From NCBI RefSeq assembly GCF_009821115.1, contig NZ_VYTY01000001.1, positions 434,001-498,000 on the forward strand: a DNA stretch of 64,000 nucleotides, written 5' to 3'. A program made the translations under genes and the position numbers. The notes beneath the pieces are model-generated. The model was not told the origin of the DNA. It made no database searches and saw only the letters and a program-made list of their open reading frames with translations. Source of the stretch: Nitrincola alkalisediminis. Lineage in GTDB: Bacteria > Pseudomonadota > Gammaproteobacteria > Pseudomonadales > Balneatricaceae. Each line of letters opens with the position of its first letter. Position 1 is the stretch's first letter. Shown in pieces: positions 35,117-43,716 of the stretch.

Positions 35117-35198
35117 GGATGATGCAATGAATAACGACGAGCCTTTAGGAGGCGATGTGAACGCAGTCTTAAGCATTGCGGAGGAGAGGAAAAAAGAA

Positions 35199-35732
35199 AT
35201 GCGTGACAATTGGTCTGCGCGTTTGACTTCTCTGGCCGAAACCCGGGATAAAGCTGTATTTGCGAGTTTATTTGATTACTTTGCACCACGTCTAAAGGCT
35301 TACATTACTCGTCTAGGCATGCCGCCAGCTACGGCTGAAGAGGTTGCGCAAGAAGCCATGTTATCGGTATGGCGTAAAGCGCATATGTTCAATGCTGAAA
35401 AGGCCAGTGCAAGCACGTGGATCTTCACCCTCGCACGCAATCTGTGTATTGATAGAATGCGCCGAGAAAAGGCAGTTGAATACGAGTTACCCGAGGAAGA
35501 GCCTGATCCGGAGCAGCGAGATCAAGGTGAACACTTAATACTCGAAGAACGGATGCGAGACGCTATTGCCACTCTGCCTGAGAACCAAGCGCAAGTGTTG
35601 CATCTATCCTATTACGAAGGGAAATCGCATTCTGAAATTGCCGACCAGTTAGGGATTCCGTTGGGCAGTGTTAAATCAAGATTACGTTTAGCGTTTAGCA
35701 AGTTAAAAGCGCATTGGGGAGAAGAAGAGTGA
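35199..35732 (+). CDS. rpoE: ECF sigma factor, RpoE/ECF11-like
   Basis: Alternative sigma factor of 177 residues from ATG 35199. Region 2 (FASLFDYFAPRLKAYITRLGM through TWIFTLARNLCIDRMRR) and region 4 (LPENQAQVLHLSYYEGKSHSEIADQLGIPLGSVKSRLRLA) are complete. An upstream in-frame ATG at 35127 would add 24 residues but lies only 10 bases after the -10 box and lacks a ribosome site, whereas GGAGAGG stands before 35199. It pairs with the ChrR gene that overlaps its stop, and should direct the singlet oxygen response. Confidence 0.9.
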   Translation: MRDNWSARLTSLAETRDKAVFASLFDYFAPRLKAYITRLGMPPATAEEVAQEAMLSVWRKAHMFNAEKASASTWIFTLARNLCIDRMRREKAVEYELPEEEPDPEQRDQGEHLILEERMRDAIATLPENQAQVLHLSYYEGKSHSEIADQLGIPLGSVKSRLRLAFSKLKAHWGEEE

Positions 35733-36379
35733 ACATTAGCCATCATTTTGACGACGCTACTTTAATGGCCTATGCCTCCGGCAGTCTCCCCCAGGGCATG
35801 GCTTTATTAGTGGCTTGCCATTTACATTGGTGCCCACATTGCCGTCAACGTCTCGCCGAGGCTGAAGCGATTGGTGGTGCTCTGTTGGCACAAATTGAGC
35901 CTATGAGCCTGAAAGCCGATGCACTTAAATCGGTGATGGATCGTTTGGATCTTGAGGAAGAGATACCGCTGCCGCAGATACGTCCTGTGCAAACGGCAAC
36001 GGATTTACCTGCTCCTTTACATCATTACCTTCAGACAAACCTTGACCACCTGCCTTGGAAGCGTTTGGGCTATGGTGTTCATCATATTGATTTGAACTTA
36101 AAAGGACCCGGCGCAACGCGCTTATTGAAAATTGCACCGGGTGTGTCGGTCCCTCACCATACTCATGCAGGTAACGAGTTGACCTTAATCCTGCGCGGTT
36201 CTTACACAGATGAGTTTGGCCGCTTTAGTGCAGGAGACGTAGCCGATTTGGATGGTGAAGTAAAACACCAACCTATCGTTGATACCGATCAAGACTGTAT
36301 TTGCTTAATTGCGACGGATGCTCCCTTGAAGTTTACGGGTTTAATGGGACGTTTGGTGCAGCCATTTATAGGACTATGA
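35729..36379 (+). CDS. chrR: Zinc-binding anti-sigma factor ChrR
   Basis: Anti-sigma factor of 216 residues that holds the ECF sigma factor inactive until singlet oxygen appears. The N-terminal zinc site is His6, His31, Cys35 and Cys38 (HLHWCPHC), exactly as in Rhodobacter sphaeroides ChrR. The C-terminal cupin has His144, His146, Glu150 and His180, the same spacing as its second zinc site. The start is GTG 35729, overlapping the sigma factor stop (GTGA), with GGGGAG at 35716-35721; a longer ATG frame would begin within that ribosome site. Confidence 0.93.
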   Translation: MNISHHFDDATLMAYASGSLPQGMALLVACHLHWCPHCRQRLAEAEAIGGALLAQIEPMSLKADALKSVMDRLDLEEEIPLPQIRPVQTATDLPAPLHHYLQTNLDHLPWKRLGYGVHHIDLNLKGPGATRLLKIAPGVSVPHHTHAGNELTLILRGSYTDEFGRFSAGDVADLDGEVKHQPIVDTDQDCICLIATDAPLKFTGLMGRLVQPFIGL

Positions 36380-36392
36380 TAAGACCTTCATT

Positions 36393-37802
36393 ATGAATGT
36401 GTATTGGATTCGAAATGACCTGCGCCGGATAGACAATCCGGCGCTTTTTTATGCCTGTGAATCGCAACAGGGTGTGATTGCCGTGGTGACACTGACGCCA
36501 AAACAGTGGCAAATGCACCTTGAATCTCCGGCTAAAATGACATTATGGCGTGATCGACTGAAGGTGTTAAAGGATGAGTTGCTGCAGCTCAATATACCGC
36601 TGCGTGTGTTGTTGCTTGACACCTTTAAAGAGGTGCCTAAGGCGTTACAGCAGTTTGTCATGTCGGTGGGAGCTTCAAAGCTCTTTTTTAATTATGAGTA
36701 TCCGTTGAATGAGCGCCAACGAGATCAAGCGGTTTGTCATGAGTTGAATGCCGTTGGGGTTGAATGTTTAGCCTTTCATGGCGAGTTAATTGTTCCGCCC
36801 GGTCAGGTACTGACAGGGCAGGGAACACCCTTTAAAGTATTCACGCCCTACAGTCGCGCTTGGCGCCAATACCTACTCAAGCACTTAACGCCCGCGCTGG
36901 GGCTTCCGGCAATGCAGCCTCCATCGTCTATGCCGTCTGATGATGTGCCCCATGACCTAGGCTTAATGCTGCTTGCCAATGATGAGCGCGCCTATGATCC
37001 CACCCTCTGGCCTGTCACCACGGCTGATATCCATCAACGATTAAATCGTTTCATTGATGAGCGGGAAGCGGACTATAAAGCGCTGCGTGATTTTCCATTT
37101 AAAGATAAAACATCACGGCTGTCACCCTACTTGGTCCTCGGTGCAGTGTCGCCAAGGCAATGCCTTGCCGCACTAATCAGTCACTACGCATCCGATGCTT
37201 GGCTAGACAGCACTTGGCTCAACGAATTGATTTGGCGTGAGTTTTATCGCCATATGCTGGTGGCATTCCCAGAGCAGAGTAAAGGCTATCCCTTTAGGCC
37301 AGAGGTTGAAGAGAAAATACAATGGCAATTTGATGAAAAGTGCTTCAAAGCTTGGTGCCAAGGTGAAACCGGCTACCCGATTGTCGATGCCGCGATGAAG
37401 CAGCTTTTGTCCACGGGCTGGATGCACAATCGTTTACGCATGGTGGTTGCTTCTTTTCTCACTAAGTTGTTGCGAGTTGATTGGCGGATAGGGGCCGATT
37501 TTTTTATGTCTAAGTTGATAGATGGCGATTTTGCATCGAATCAAGGCGGTTGGCAGTGGTCTGCATCGGTGGGGGCAGATGCTGCGCCGTATTTTAGAAT
37601 TTTTAATCCAGAGCTTCAAAGTGAAAAGTTTGATGCATCGGGTGAGTTTATTGCCTTTTGGTTGCCAGAATTGCGACAATTACCGGCTAAGCAGCGCCAC
37701 ACACCGGGTGCCGGTCAGTCGTTAGGACGGCCTGCTCCCATTGTTGAGTATAAAAAGGCGAGGCAAGCAACATTAGATGCCTATCAATCCCATGCAAAAT
37801 GA
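36393..37802 (+). CDS. phrB: Deoxyribodipyrimidine photolyase
   Basis: Light-driven DNA repair enzyme of 469 residues that reverts UV pyrimidine dimers. The N-terminal antenna domain begins NVYWIRNDLRRIDNPAL; the FAD domain holds TSRLSPYLVLGAVSPRQCL (about 237-255), ELIWREFYRHML (about 278-289), MHNRLRMVVASFLTK (about 345-359) and the DGDFASNQGGWQWSASVGADAAPYFRIFNP region typical of class I CPD photolyases. It lies 13 bases after chrR, so it belongs to the sigma factor operon, as photolyase genes do in other ChrR regulons. Confidence 0.95.
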   Translation: MNVYWIRNDLRRIDNPALFYACESQQGVIAVVTLTPKQWQMHLESPAKMTLWRDRLKVLKDELLQLNIPLRVLLLDTFKEVPKALQQFVMSVGASKLFFNYEYPLNERQRDQAVCHELNAVGVECLAFHGELIVPPGQVLTGQGTPFKVFTPYSRAWRQYLLKHLTPALGLPAMQPPSSMPSDDVPHDLGLMLLANDERAYDPTLWPVTTADIHQRLNRFIDEREADYKALRDFPFKDKTSRLSPYLVLGAVSPRQCLAALISHYASDAWLDSTWLNELIWREFYRHMLVAFPEQSKGYPFRPEVEEKIQWQFDEKCFKAWCQGETGYPIVDAAMKQLLSTGWMHNRLRMVVASFLTKLLRVDWRIGADFFMSKLIDGDFASNQGGWQWSASVGADAAPYFRIFNPELQSEKFDASGEFIAFWLPELRQLPAKQRHTPGAGQSLGRPAPIVEYKKARQATLDAYQSHAK

Positions 37803-37809
37803 GAAGAAT

Positions 37810-38157
37810 ATGACACCGAATGAATTAATAACTGCGTTAAATGCAGGTCCAGTTGCCTTTGAAACCGTGATGGAAACCTTAAACGCTCACTACGATTTTA
37901 CGCCTGCGGCCTTTCGAAATGGGGATCTGGAAAATTCAGCTGAGGTCAATCAAGGCTCATGTAAAATTTTAGCCTTTGCACAATTGCACGCCTTATCTGA
38001 GCAAGCGACGCTCAATGCCTTTGGTCGTTTTTACACTGAGGATGTATTGCAGCATCCAGAAGGAGCCGACCATCAAAATATCCGCAACTTTATGAACACA
38101 GGTTGGGCGGGTGTATCATTTGATGGTCAGCCGTTATGCGTGAAAAGCGAAGTTTAG
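37810..38157 (+). CDS. HopJ type III effector family protein
   Basis: Protein of 115 residues matching the HopJ family: FETVMETLNAHYDFTPAAFRNG (about 18-39), GSCKILAFAQLHAL (about 53-66) and the C-terminal FMNTGWAGVSFDG. The name comes from Pseudomonas syringae, but homologues are widespread in non-pathogens and no secretion genes are nearby, so an intracellular role is probable. I start at ATG 37810 with GAGAAG just upstream; a longer frame would overlap the photolyase gene. It is the last gene of the sigma-chrR-photolyase operon. Confidence 0.8.
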   Translation: MTPNELITALNAGPVAFETVMETLNAHYDFTPAAFRNGDLENSAEVNQGSCKILAFAQLHALSEQATLNAFGRFYTEDVLQHPEGADHQNIRNFMNTGWAGVSFDGQPLCVKSEV

Positions 38158-38166
38158 AGCCTAGGC

Positions 38167-38661
38167 TTAGAGCACCGCCAGTGCCGCTTCATAGTTGGGC
38201 TCACTGGCGATTTCAGCCACGAGCTCAGTGTGCAGAACGTGTCCGGTCTCATCCAGCACAACCACCGCGCGAGACAACAATCCAGTCAGAGGACCGTCGA
38301 CAAAGGTCAAGCCCATAGTATTGCCAAAATCACTGCGGAAGGTAGACGCACTTTTAACCTTGTCGAGACCTTCAGCGCCACAGAAACGTGCCAGTGCAAA
38401 GGGTAAGTCAGCCGAAATGCAAACGACTGTTGTGTTATCCAATGAGGATGCCGCTTCGTTGAACTTGCGCACGGAGGTGGCACAGGTTGGGGTGTCTACA
38501 CTTGGAAAAATATTGAGCACAACACGTTGTCCAGCCAAGTCTTGCAATGCAAAATCAGCTAAATCGGTGCCTGTTAGGGTAAAGTTGGGGCATGAGCTAC
38601 CAACAGCTGGAAGATCGCCAATCGTATTAACGGGGTTACCACGTAGAGAAACGCTAGCCAT
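38167..38661 (-). CDS. tpx: Thiol peroxidase
   Basis: Atypical 2-Cys peroxiredoxin of 164 residues that reduces peroxides with thioredoxin. Cys60 ([11 protein letters not shown]) is the peroxidatic and Cys94 (ARFCGAEG) the resolving residue, one position from E. coli Tpx Cys61/Cys95. Gene is convergent with the HopJ-like gene, 9 bases apart. Confidence 0.95.
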   Translation of the reverse strand: MASVSLRGNPVNTIGDLPAVGSSCPNFTLTGTDLADFALQDLAGQRVVLNIFPSVDTPTCATSVRKFNEAASSLDNTTVVCISADLPFALARFCGAEGLDKVKSASTFRSDFGNTMGLTFVDGPLTGLLSRAVVVLDETGHVLHTELVAEIASEPNYEAALAVL

Positions 38662-38701
38662 GTTATTATCCTTCCTTTAAAACTGAGTAAATTACTTGGT
38701 T

Positions 38702-38735
38702 ATTATAACCTGTTTAGACTTAATGCCTAGTCTTA
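38702..38735 (-). promoter_or_regulatory. tpx promoter with inverted repeat over its -35 region
   Basis: On the minus strand, TATAAT (38707-38702) is a perfect -10 box. The -35 region is weak and is covered by AGACT-N8-AGTCT (38716-38733), which could bind an activator, as expected for a peroxide-regulated gene. The regulator is unknown. Confidence 0.45.
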
Positions 38736-38825
38736 ATTATTGCGCTTGGCTAGAATTAAGTGATTACAGGACTCAAACGCTTGCCCCTCATGATGCAGGC
38801 TGACATTTAGAATAAGGAAGGCACT

Positions 38826-40151
38826 ATGCCGATGCAATGGCCGCAGTTATTGACGACAAAACGTTATGGGCATGAACATCTGACCTCTGCAGAGATTGGC
38901 CGCAGTCATTTTCATAAAGATCATGATCGCATCATTTTTTCCAGTGCATTCAGGCGGCTGGGACGTAAAACTCAAGTGCACCCCCTCACGCTCAATGATC
39001 ATATCCATACGCGTTTAACCCATTCAATCGAGGTCGGTAGTCTTGGGCGCAGTCTGGGTATTCGGGTAGGAGAACTGATTGCGAATGAGCTTCCACCTTG
39101 GTCTTCTCCCCATGATGTTGGCATGATTGTGCAGTCAGCGTGTTTGGCACACGACATAGGCAATCCCCCGTTTGGCCATGCAGGCGAGTATGCGATTCGA
39201 GACTGGTTTCGACGTCATGCGCAAGATCCGCGCTTTGCATCCTTGCATCCCTTGGAGCTGCAAGATTTGCAAACCTTTGAAGGCAATGCTCAGGGCCTTC
39301 GAGTGGTCACCAAAATCGAAAACAATCTATTTGACGGTGGCTTACGTCTGACGTACCCAACATTGGGAACCCTGATTAAATACCCTTGGACGGTTGAAAA
39401 AGCAGGAGAGAGGGGGAAGTTCGGTGTTTTCCAATCCGAAGTGGAGACGTTAAATCAACTTGGGCATGAGCTCGGGCTGATAAAGCTGGATGAAAATCAC
39501 TGGTGTCGGCATCCTTTAACCTGGTTGGTGGAGGCCGCGGATGATATCTGCTATGCCATCTTGGATCTTGAAGATGCAATAGAGTTGCATATTCTTACGT
39601 TTGATGAAGTGAAGCCCATTTTGTTGCAGCTGTGTGGTGATCTTGATTTTGATCATGAGATTTTCAACTCACAGGCATCTGCTCGTCGGAAGATTTCGGC
39701 TTTACGCGGAAAAGCGATGGAGAATATGGTTGAGTCCGCGATTATCGCCTATCGCCATCACTATCCCGCCATTATGAGTGGACAGTATAAGGGAGAGTTG
39801 TTGGCCGATGGTGATCCGATGGTTAAAGCAGGGTTGGCCACAGCAAAACGCATTGCGCGTGAGCGTGTCTTCCCGAACAATCGTAAAGCGGAGTTGGAAG
39901 TCGGTGCCTATACGATGCTTGGTGTTCTCTTGGAGGCGTTTTGTGATGCCGTGTATGAAGCACATGCGGATTCGCCCGCTCGCCCGGGGTATCGAACCGA
40001 AAAAATTATGAATTTAATGGGCATTCATGCCCCCGAGCCTCATTGGCCTTTGTATCAAAGTTATTTGCGTGCTATCGATTTCATCTCCGGGATGACCGAT
40101 AATTACTGCATTTATTTAGCGCGCCAAATTGGCGGCGGGCTCGGTTATTAA
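38826..40151 (+). CDS. dgt: Deoxyguanosinetriphosphate triphosphohydrolase
   Basis: HD-domain dNTPase of 441 residues that hydrolyses dGTP to deoxyguanosine and triphosphate. HD metal ligands appear in RLTHSIEVGSLGRSLG (about 59-74) and ACLAHDIGNPPFGHAGE (about 113-129), followed by a conserved EGNAQGLRV. Standalone gene with AAGGAAGG before the ATG. Confidence 0.92.
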   Translation: MPMQWPQLLTTKRYGHEHLTSAEIGRSHFHKDHDRIIFSSAFRRLGRKTQVHPLTLNDHIHTRLTHSIEVGSLGRSLGIRVGELIANELPPWSSPHDVGMIVQSACLAHDIGNPPFGHAGEYAIRDWFRRHAQDPRFASLHPLELQDLQTFEGNAQGLRVVTKIENNLFDGGLRLTYPTLGTLIKYPWTVEKAGERGKFGVFQSEVETLNQLGHELGLIKLDENHWCRHPLTWLVEAADDICYAILDLEDAIELHILTFDEVKPILLQLCGDLDFDHEIFNSQASARRKISALRGKAMENMVESAIIAYRHHYPAIMSGQYKGELLADGDPMVKAGLATAKRIARERVFPNNRKAELEVGAYTMLGVLLEAFCDAVYEAHADSPARPGYRTEKIMNLMGIHAPEPHWPLYQSYLRAIDFISGMTDNYCIYLARQIGGGLGY

Positions 40152-40173
40152 TCTTTAAATACAAGGGGATTCA

Positions 40174-40548
40174 ATGGCGTCTTTGCAAGATCAACTTCGT
40201 GGCTTGGTGTATTCGACAGAAACAGGCCAGCAGTGCTCTGAATGTCGACGGCCTGTAAAAGAGTGTATCTGTGATCAATTGGCCGATGAAGCACGTTTAG
40301 CCCAACTTGATGGTATTGTGCGTATTCGTCGCGAAGTTTCGGGCCGAAAAGGAAAGGGCGTGACAACTGTCTCAGGTGTTCCTTTACCAGAAGCCGATCT
40401 TAAGCGTTTAGCGAAAACCTTAAAGCAGAAGTGCGGAACGGGTGGTGCTTGCAAAGAGGGCATCATTGAAATTCAAGGGGATCATCGAGACTTGATTAAA
40501 AGCCTTCTGGAGGCAGAAGGCTTTAAGGTAAAACTCGCCGGAGGTTAA
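40174..40548 (+). CDS. yciH: SUI1/YciH translation initiation factor-like protein
   Basis: Protein of 124 residues with the SUI1 (eIF1) fold in its second half: VRIRREVSGRKGKGVTTVSGVPL (about 49-71) and KQKCGTGGACKEGIIEIQGDHR (about 87-108). An N-terminal CSECRRPVKECIC contains a four-cysteine pair likely to bind zinc. It may help start codon selection. Its 3' end contains a terminator hairpin for the convergent gene. Confidence 0.9.
   Translation: MASLQDQLRGLVYSTETGQQCSECRRPVKECICDQLADEARLAQLDGIVRIRREVSGRKGKGVTTVSGVPLPEADLKRLAKTLKQKCGTGGACKEGIIEIQGDHRDLIKSLLEAEGFKVKLAGG
40499..40524 (-). terminator. Terminator of the LpxR-like gene inside the yciH coding sequence
   Basis: AAAGCCTTCTG-GAGG-CAGAAGGCTTT is a perfect 11-bp stem with a tetraloop. 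On the minus strand it is followed by TTTT, and it lies 32 bases past the LpxR-like stop. Confidence 0.75.
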
Positions 40549-40555
40549 GCGCGAT

Positions 40556-41689
40556 TTACAAGGAGTAGGACAGAGCAATTGAGCCAAAATTATGGCTGTT
40601 GCGCTGCGTACGGAATTGCTTGGTGCGATACACGCGAGCGTACGACAGTTTCCAGCGTTCGTAAGTGCCAGCCAAGCCAAAGGATGCCTCGGCAAAGGTA
40701 TGGCGCTTATCAACGGAATGGCTGTCACGCCAAGTATTACCATCCAAGAAAATGTCGCGAACGACAAAGCGTCCATCCAATGACATAAAGCCATGCACGC
40801 TCCATTGATTATCAAAGCGTGGGTCACCAAAGCCCGGTACACTGCTGTCACCTCCAGCCCTTAAGGCAGACGTGCCCAAGTCAGAGGGTAAGTTTTTCCC
40901 GAGACGAATTTGACCGCCCGTGTTCACATAGGTCGCCACATTGCCAAGGCTGCCCCCTGCATGAACAATGGCATCAAACTCCATGCCCGGAAACAATGAT
41001 GTACGTGCAATGCGGTTTTTATGCTCATAGACCAGTTGAATACCCGGTTCATTTTTCAATTGGTTATCCCAACCGTCAAAACGGTCAAAGCCGCGTAGGT
41101 CATGAACGAGGTCTTGAGCTTCTTTAGCTAACGCTGCCGGACCTACCACTCCAAGATTGACCTCAAAGGAGTTCATTTTGTGCTGGCTACGCGTATGGTA
41201 TCCCATCCCTGCATACAACCAGCCAGCGTAGGGGCGATCGTTTGGGTCGACTTCTGTCAGCAGCCTGTTTTCAGGTGTGAACATTTTTTGGCCCAGACTA
41301 AATATCAGACGACGACTGACGGCTTGCTGTTGATCAAAAGGAACGGGATCAAACGGGGTCAGGTATGTATTCACACGGCGTATCCAAATGGGTAACTGCG
41401 CATCGTCAACAAAGCTTAGGATATCTGGCGAAATCCAAGATACGCGCACACCATTGGTGTATTGCTGATCTGTGTTGTTAAATAAATCATTTTCGAAATA
41501 TAAATTAAGCGTCCAGCTTTGACGTATCTCAGGCGCATTGTCGGGTAAGACAACAGGCTCGGCTAAGTCATTGATGTCAAAAACTTCATCTGTCTCTTCA
41601 GCGTTAAGGGCAGGTGTGATGGCCAATAAAGCACAAAGTAAAGCGCAGGTGATAGAGGTGAAACGTTGATCAGAGATTGTTCTGAACAC
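40556..41689 (-). CDS. Lipid A deacylase LpxR family protein
   Basis: Outer membrane beta-barrel of 377 residues. A signal sequence (about 12-30, CALLCALLAITPALNAEE) is followed by an acidic linker, then LNLYFENDLFNNTDQQYTNGVRVSW (about 63-87), the conserved N-terminus of LpxR/DUF2219 that includes the catalytic Asn, Asp and Thr/Ser residues. LpxR removes the 3'-acyloxyacyl group from lipid A. The C-terminus ends in SIALSYSL, a membrane strand. Gene end is 7 bases from yciH. Confidence 0.85.
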   Translation of the reverse strand: MFRTISDQRFTSITCALLCALLAITPALNAEETDEVFDINDLAEPVVLPDNAPEIRQSWTLNLYFENDLFNNTDQQYTNGVRVSWISPDILSFVDDAQLPIWIRRVNTYLTPFDPVPFDQQQAVSRRLIFSLGQKMFTPENRLLTEVDPNDRPYAGWLYAGMGYHTRSQHKMNSFEVNLGVVGPAALAKEAQDLVHDLRGFDRFDGWDNQLKNEPGIQLVYEHKNRIARTSLFPGMEFDAIVHAGGSLGNVATYVNTGGQIRLGKNLPSDLGTSALRAGGDSSVPGFGDPRFDNQWSVHGFMSLDGRFVVRDIFLDGNTWRDSHSVDKRHTFAEASFGLAGTYERWKLSYARVYRTKQFRTQRNSHNFGSIALSYSL

Positions 41690-41900
41690 GTTAATATCTC
41701 CGATGAGAACATTAGGGTAGATTGAAATAATTGAAACTGCTGCACATCAAATGATTGACGGTAAAGCAGGGTGCTCCCTCACAAATAGGAGCACATTTTG
41801 CCAAATGTTCGATTGGAAAAATAGAGACTCGCGTGTCTATTTTGTTAAAAGGAGATCGTGCGTGGGAAGATGGACTTTATCGTTAAGGAGAGACATACCC

Positions 41901-41930
41901 GACAATGCCTCATTATCGTGAGGCATTGTC
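41901..41930. repeat. Long perfect stem-loop after the reductase-like gene
   Basis: GACAATGCCTCA (41901-41912) and TGAGGCATTGTC (41919-41930) form a perfect 12-bp stem with a 6-base loop. No T-run follows on either strand, so it may be an RNA 3' end stabiliser, a Rho-linked end or a protein-binding site. It lies 13 bases from the stop of the minus-strand gene. Confidence 0.7.
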
Positions 41931-41943
41931 AGGAAACGAATGG

Positions 41944-42906
41944 TTACACGCTTTCCAGTGCCTTTTGCGCTAAATGAAGATCGAGCGTTGCCTTTAAAAG
42001 CTTGAACAGGTGCACAGAGGCGTCAATTTCTTCTTTTCGGTTCGTTAAGCTTTCGATGTTTAACCCAAGAGGCAGGTCAAGGTGGCGACACGCACTTAGA
42101 ATTTGATCCAGGTTTGTTTGGCAAATTCTGACAGATTCAGATAGAGGTTTCTCTGAATCTAAAATGCGCCAACGGGTTGCTTCAGGAATGGAGATACCCA
42201 GCCATTCCATAAACTCCAGTGTTTTGGCGCTGCCACAAGGTGCGAAGGTTAAAATAATCCGCTTGGGCGCCTGATTCGCTAGGCGGCAAGAACGTGCATA
42301 GCGCGTTAATAAGTCGATGGTGGCTTGAGGGTTGTAGACCGCTTGGGAGATAAAAAACTCACAGCCTTGTAAGGTCTTATTCATGAGACGCTCGTGCTCA
42401 TTGCCTTTAAGTGCGTGGCGTTCAGCAATTGTCACCCCCCCTAAATGATAGTCGAAGCTGCCATTTTTGAGAATTTGATAGGCTTCGTTCAAATTCAAGC
42501 GAACGTCACCTTCTGAAGAAGGGCTGCCAACTAACACCAAATTTTGTAGATGGTAGATCTCACGCGTTTCATGTAGCCAAGCTTTAAAGGCTTCGCCGTC
42601 ACGTTGTGCTACACTTTTATAGGTAATAATTTCGTGGCTGGATTGCTGTGCCAATAAGGCAGAATACTCTCTTGCATCACGTGTATGCGCAAAAGGAAAG
42701 GGGCGCGGTGAGGTGATGCGGCTGCTTTCATCCTGTATGTCGTATACAACCAGGCCGTCGTATTCCAAGCCCATCAGACGTGCCAGAAGTTTGTCAGCAA
42801 TCACGGACATCTGTTCATCATCAGTAGAGTGTTTTGGTGGAGTCGTACCAATAAAATAAACGCCCTGTTGAGGATCTTTGAACTTGGTAGAAAGTGACTG
42901 AGACAT
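41944..42906 (-). CDS. Methylenetetrahydrofolate reductase-like protein
   Basis: TIM-barrel flavoprotein-like protein of 320 residues resembling methylenetetrahydrofolate reductases. Supporting segments are GVYFIGTTPPKH at the N-terminus, DGLVVYDIQDESSR (about 51-64), GGVTIAERH (about 156-164), and FFISQAVYNPQATIDLL (about 184-200). It is longer than MetF of E. coli (296) and diverges at the catalytic start, where MetF has a FEFFPP motif. It stands alone with no methionine genes nearby. A folate or other C1 role is therefore only suggested. Confidence 0.65.
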   Translation of the reverse strand: MSQSLSTKFKDPQQGVYFIGTTPPKHSTDDEQMSVIADKLLARLMGLEYDGLVVYDIQDESSRITSPRPFPFAHTRDAREYSALLAQQSSHEIITYKSVAQRDGEAFKAWLHETREIYHLQNLVLVGSPSSEGDVRLNLNEAYQILKNGSFDYHLGGVTIAERHALKGNEHERLMNKTLQGCEFFISQAVYNPQATIDLLTRYARSCRLANQAPKRIILTFAPCGSAKTLEFMEWLGISIPEATRWRILDSEKPLSESVRICQTNLDQILSACRHLDLPLGLNIESLTNRKEEIDASVHLFKLLKATLDLHLAQKALESV

Positions 42907-43078
42907 AAAGTGACACGCCTTTGATTAAATATCGTCTTCGATGTCGTTATTGTAACAATGAATGAGATTCAGATGTGCTTTGTGAGTCTTGAAAGTTTTT
43001 TAAGTTAAGCTGAAGATGACTCATATAAATAAAATTACTTAAAATCCATTTTCTTATTCTATTTAGGTGAAGTTACTC

Positions 43079-43618
43079 ATGGAGACATTACCCAATCAAC
43101 TCTTGATGCAGGTGGGAAGTGATGAAAAATTACCCCCGGTTGATCGTTGGAATCCATCTTTTTGTGGTGATATTGACATGCGCATTGCCAAAGATGGTCG
43201 TTGGTTTTATCAGAACAGCCCTATAGGGCGTGAGCGTATGGTCAAAATGTTTTCGCGTATCCTCTGGAAAGAGGGAGAGCACTATTACCTAAAAACGCCC
43301 GTTGAGAAAGTGGGGATTCGTGTGGATGATGTCCCTTTTCAAGTGATCCGTTTAGATGTCATTGATGTTCAGGGGCAAACGGGTTTGCGTTTTACCACCT
43401 CAGTGGGCGATCAGGTTATTGCCGGAGCCGAGCATCCGCTTCGCATAGGAATCGATTCAATCACCCAAGAGCCTAGTCCTTATGTAATGATCCGTTGGGG
43501 TATGGAGGGGCGTTTGTCGCGTAATGTTTTCTATCAGCTGGTTGAGTTGGCGGAAGAGCAAGACGGACACTTAAGAGTGAGCAGTCAGGGTATTTCCTTT
43601 GATCTAGGTAGCATTTAA
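43079..43618 (+). CDS. DUF1285 family protein
   Basis: Protein of 179 residues from ATG 43079 with AGGTGA upstream; a GTG four codons earlier is possible. DUF1285 features are PPVDRWNPSFCGDIDMRIAKDGRWFYQNSPIGRERMVKMFSRIL in the first third and YYLKTPVEKVGIRVDDVPF next. Such proteins are common in marine proteobacteria and have no established function. No signal peptide. Confidence 0.8.
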   Translation: METLPNQLLMQVGSDEKLPPVDRWNPSFCGDIDMRIAKDGRWFYQNSPIGRERMVKMFSRILWKEGEHYYLKTPVEKVGIRVDDVPFQVIRLDVIDVQGQTGLRFTTSVGDQVIAGAEHPLRIGIDSITQEPSPYVMIRWGMEGRLSRNVFYQLVELAEEQDGHLRVSSQGISFDLGSI

Positions 43619-43716
43619 CCCTCAAGCTCAGATGAGCTCAGCCGATAGCCTAAGTAATACATGATTGAAATACGTGTTCAGTGCAACGAATACGAACATC
43701 AGAGTTGGAGATGACC

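Noticed and set aside
38195-38680. 161-codon open frame on the plus strand over tpx
   Set aside because: It is antisense to tpx, whose two catalytic cysteines and length are intact; the frame is a shadow.
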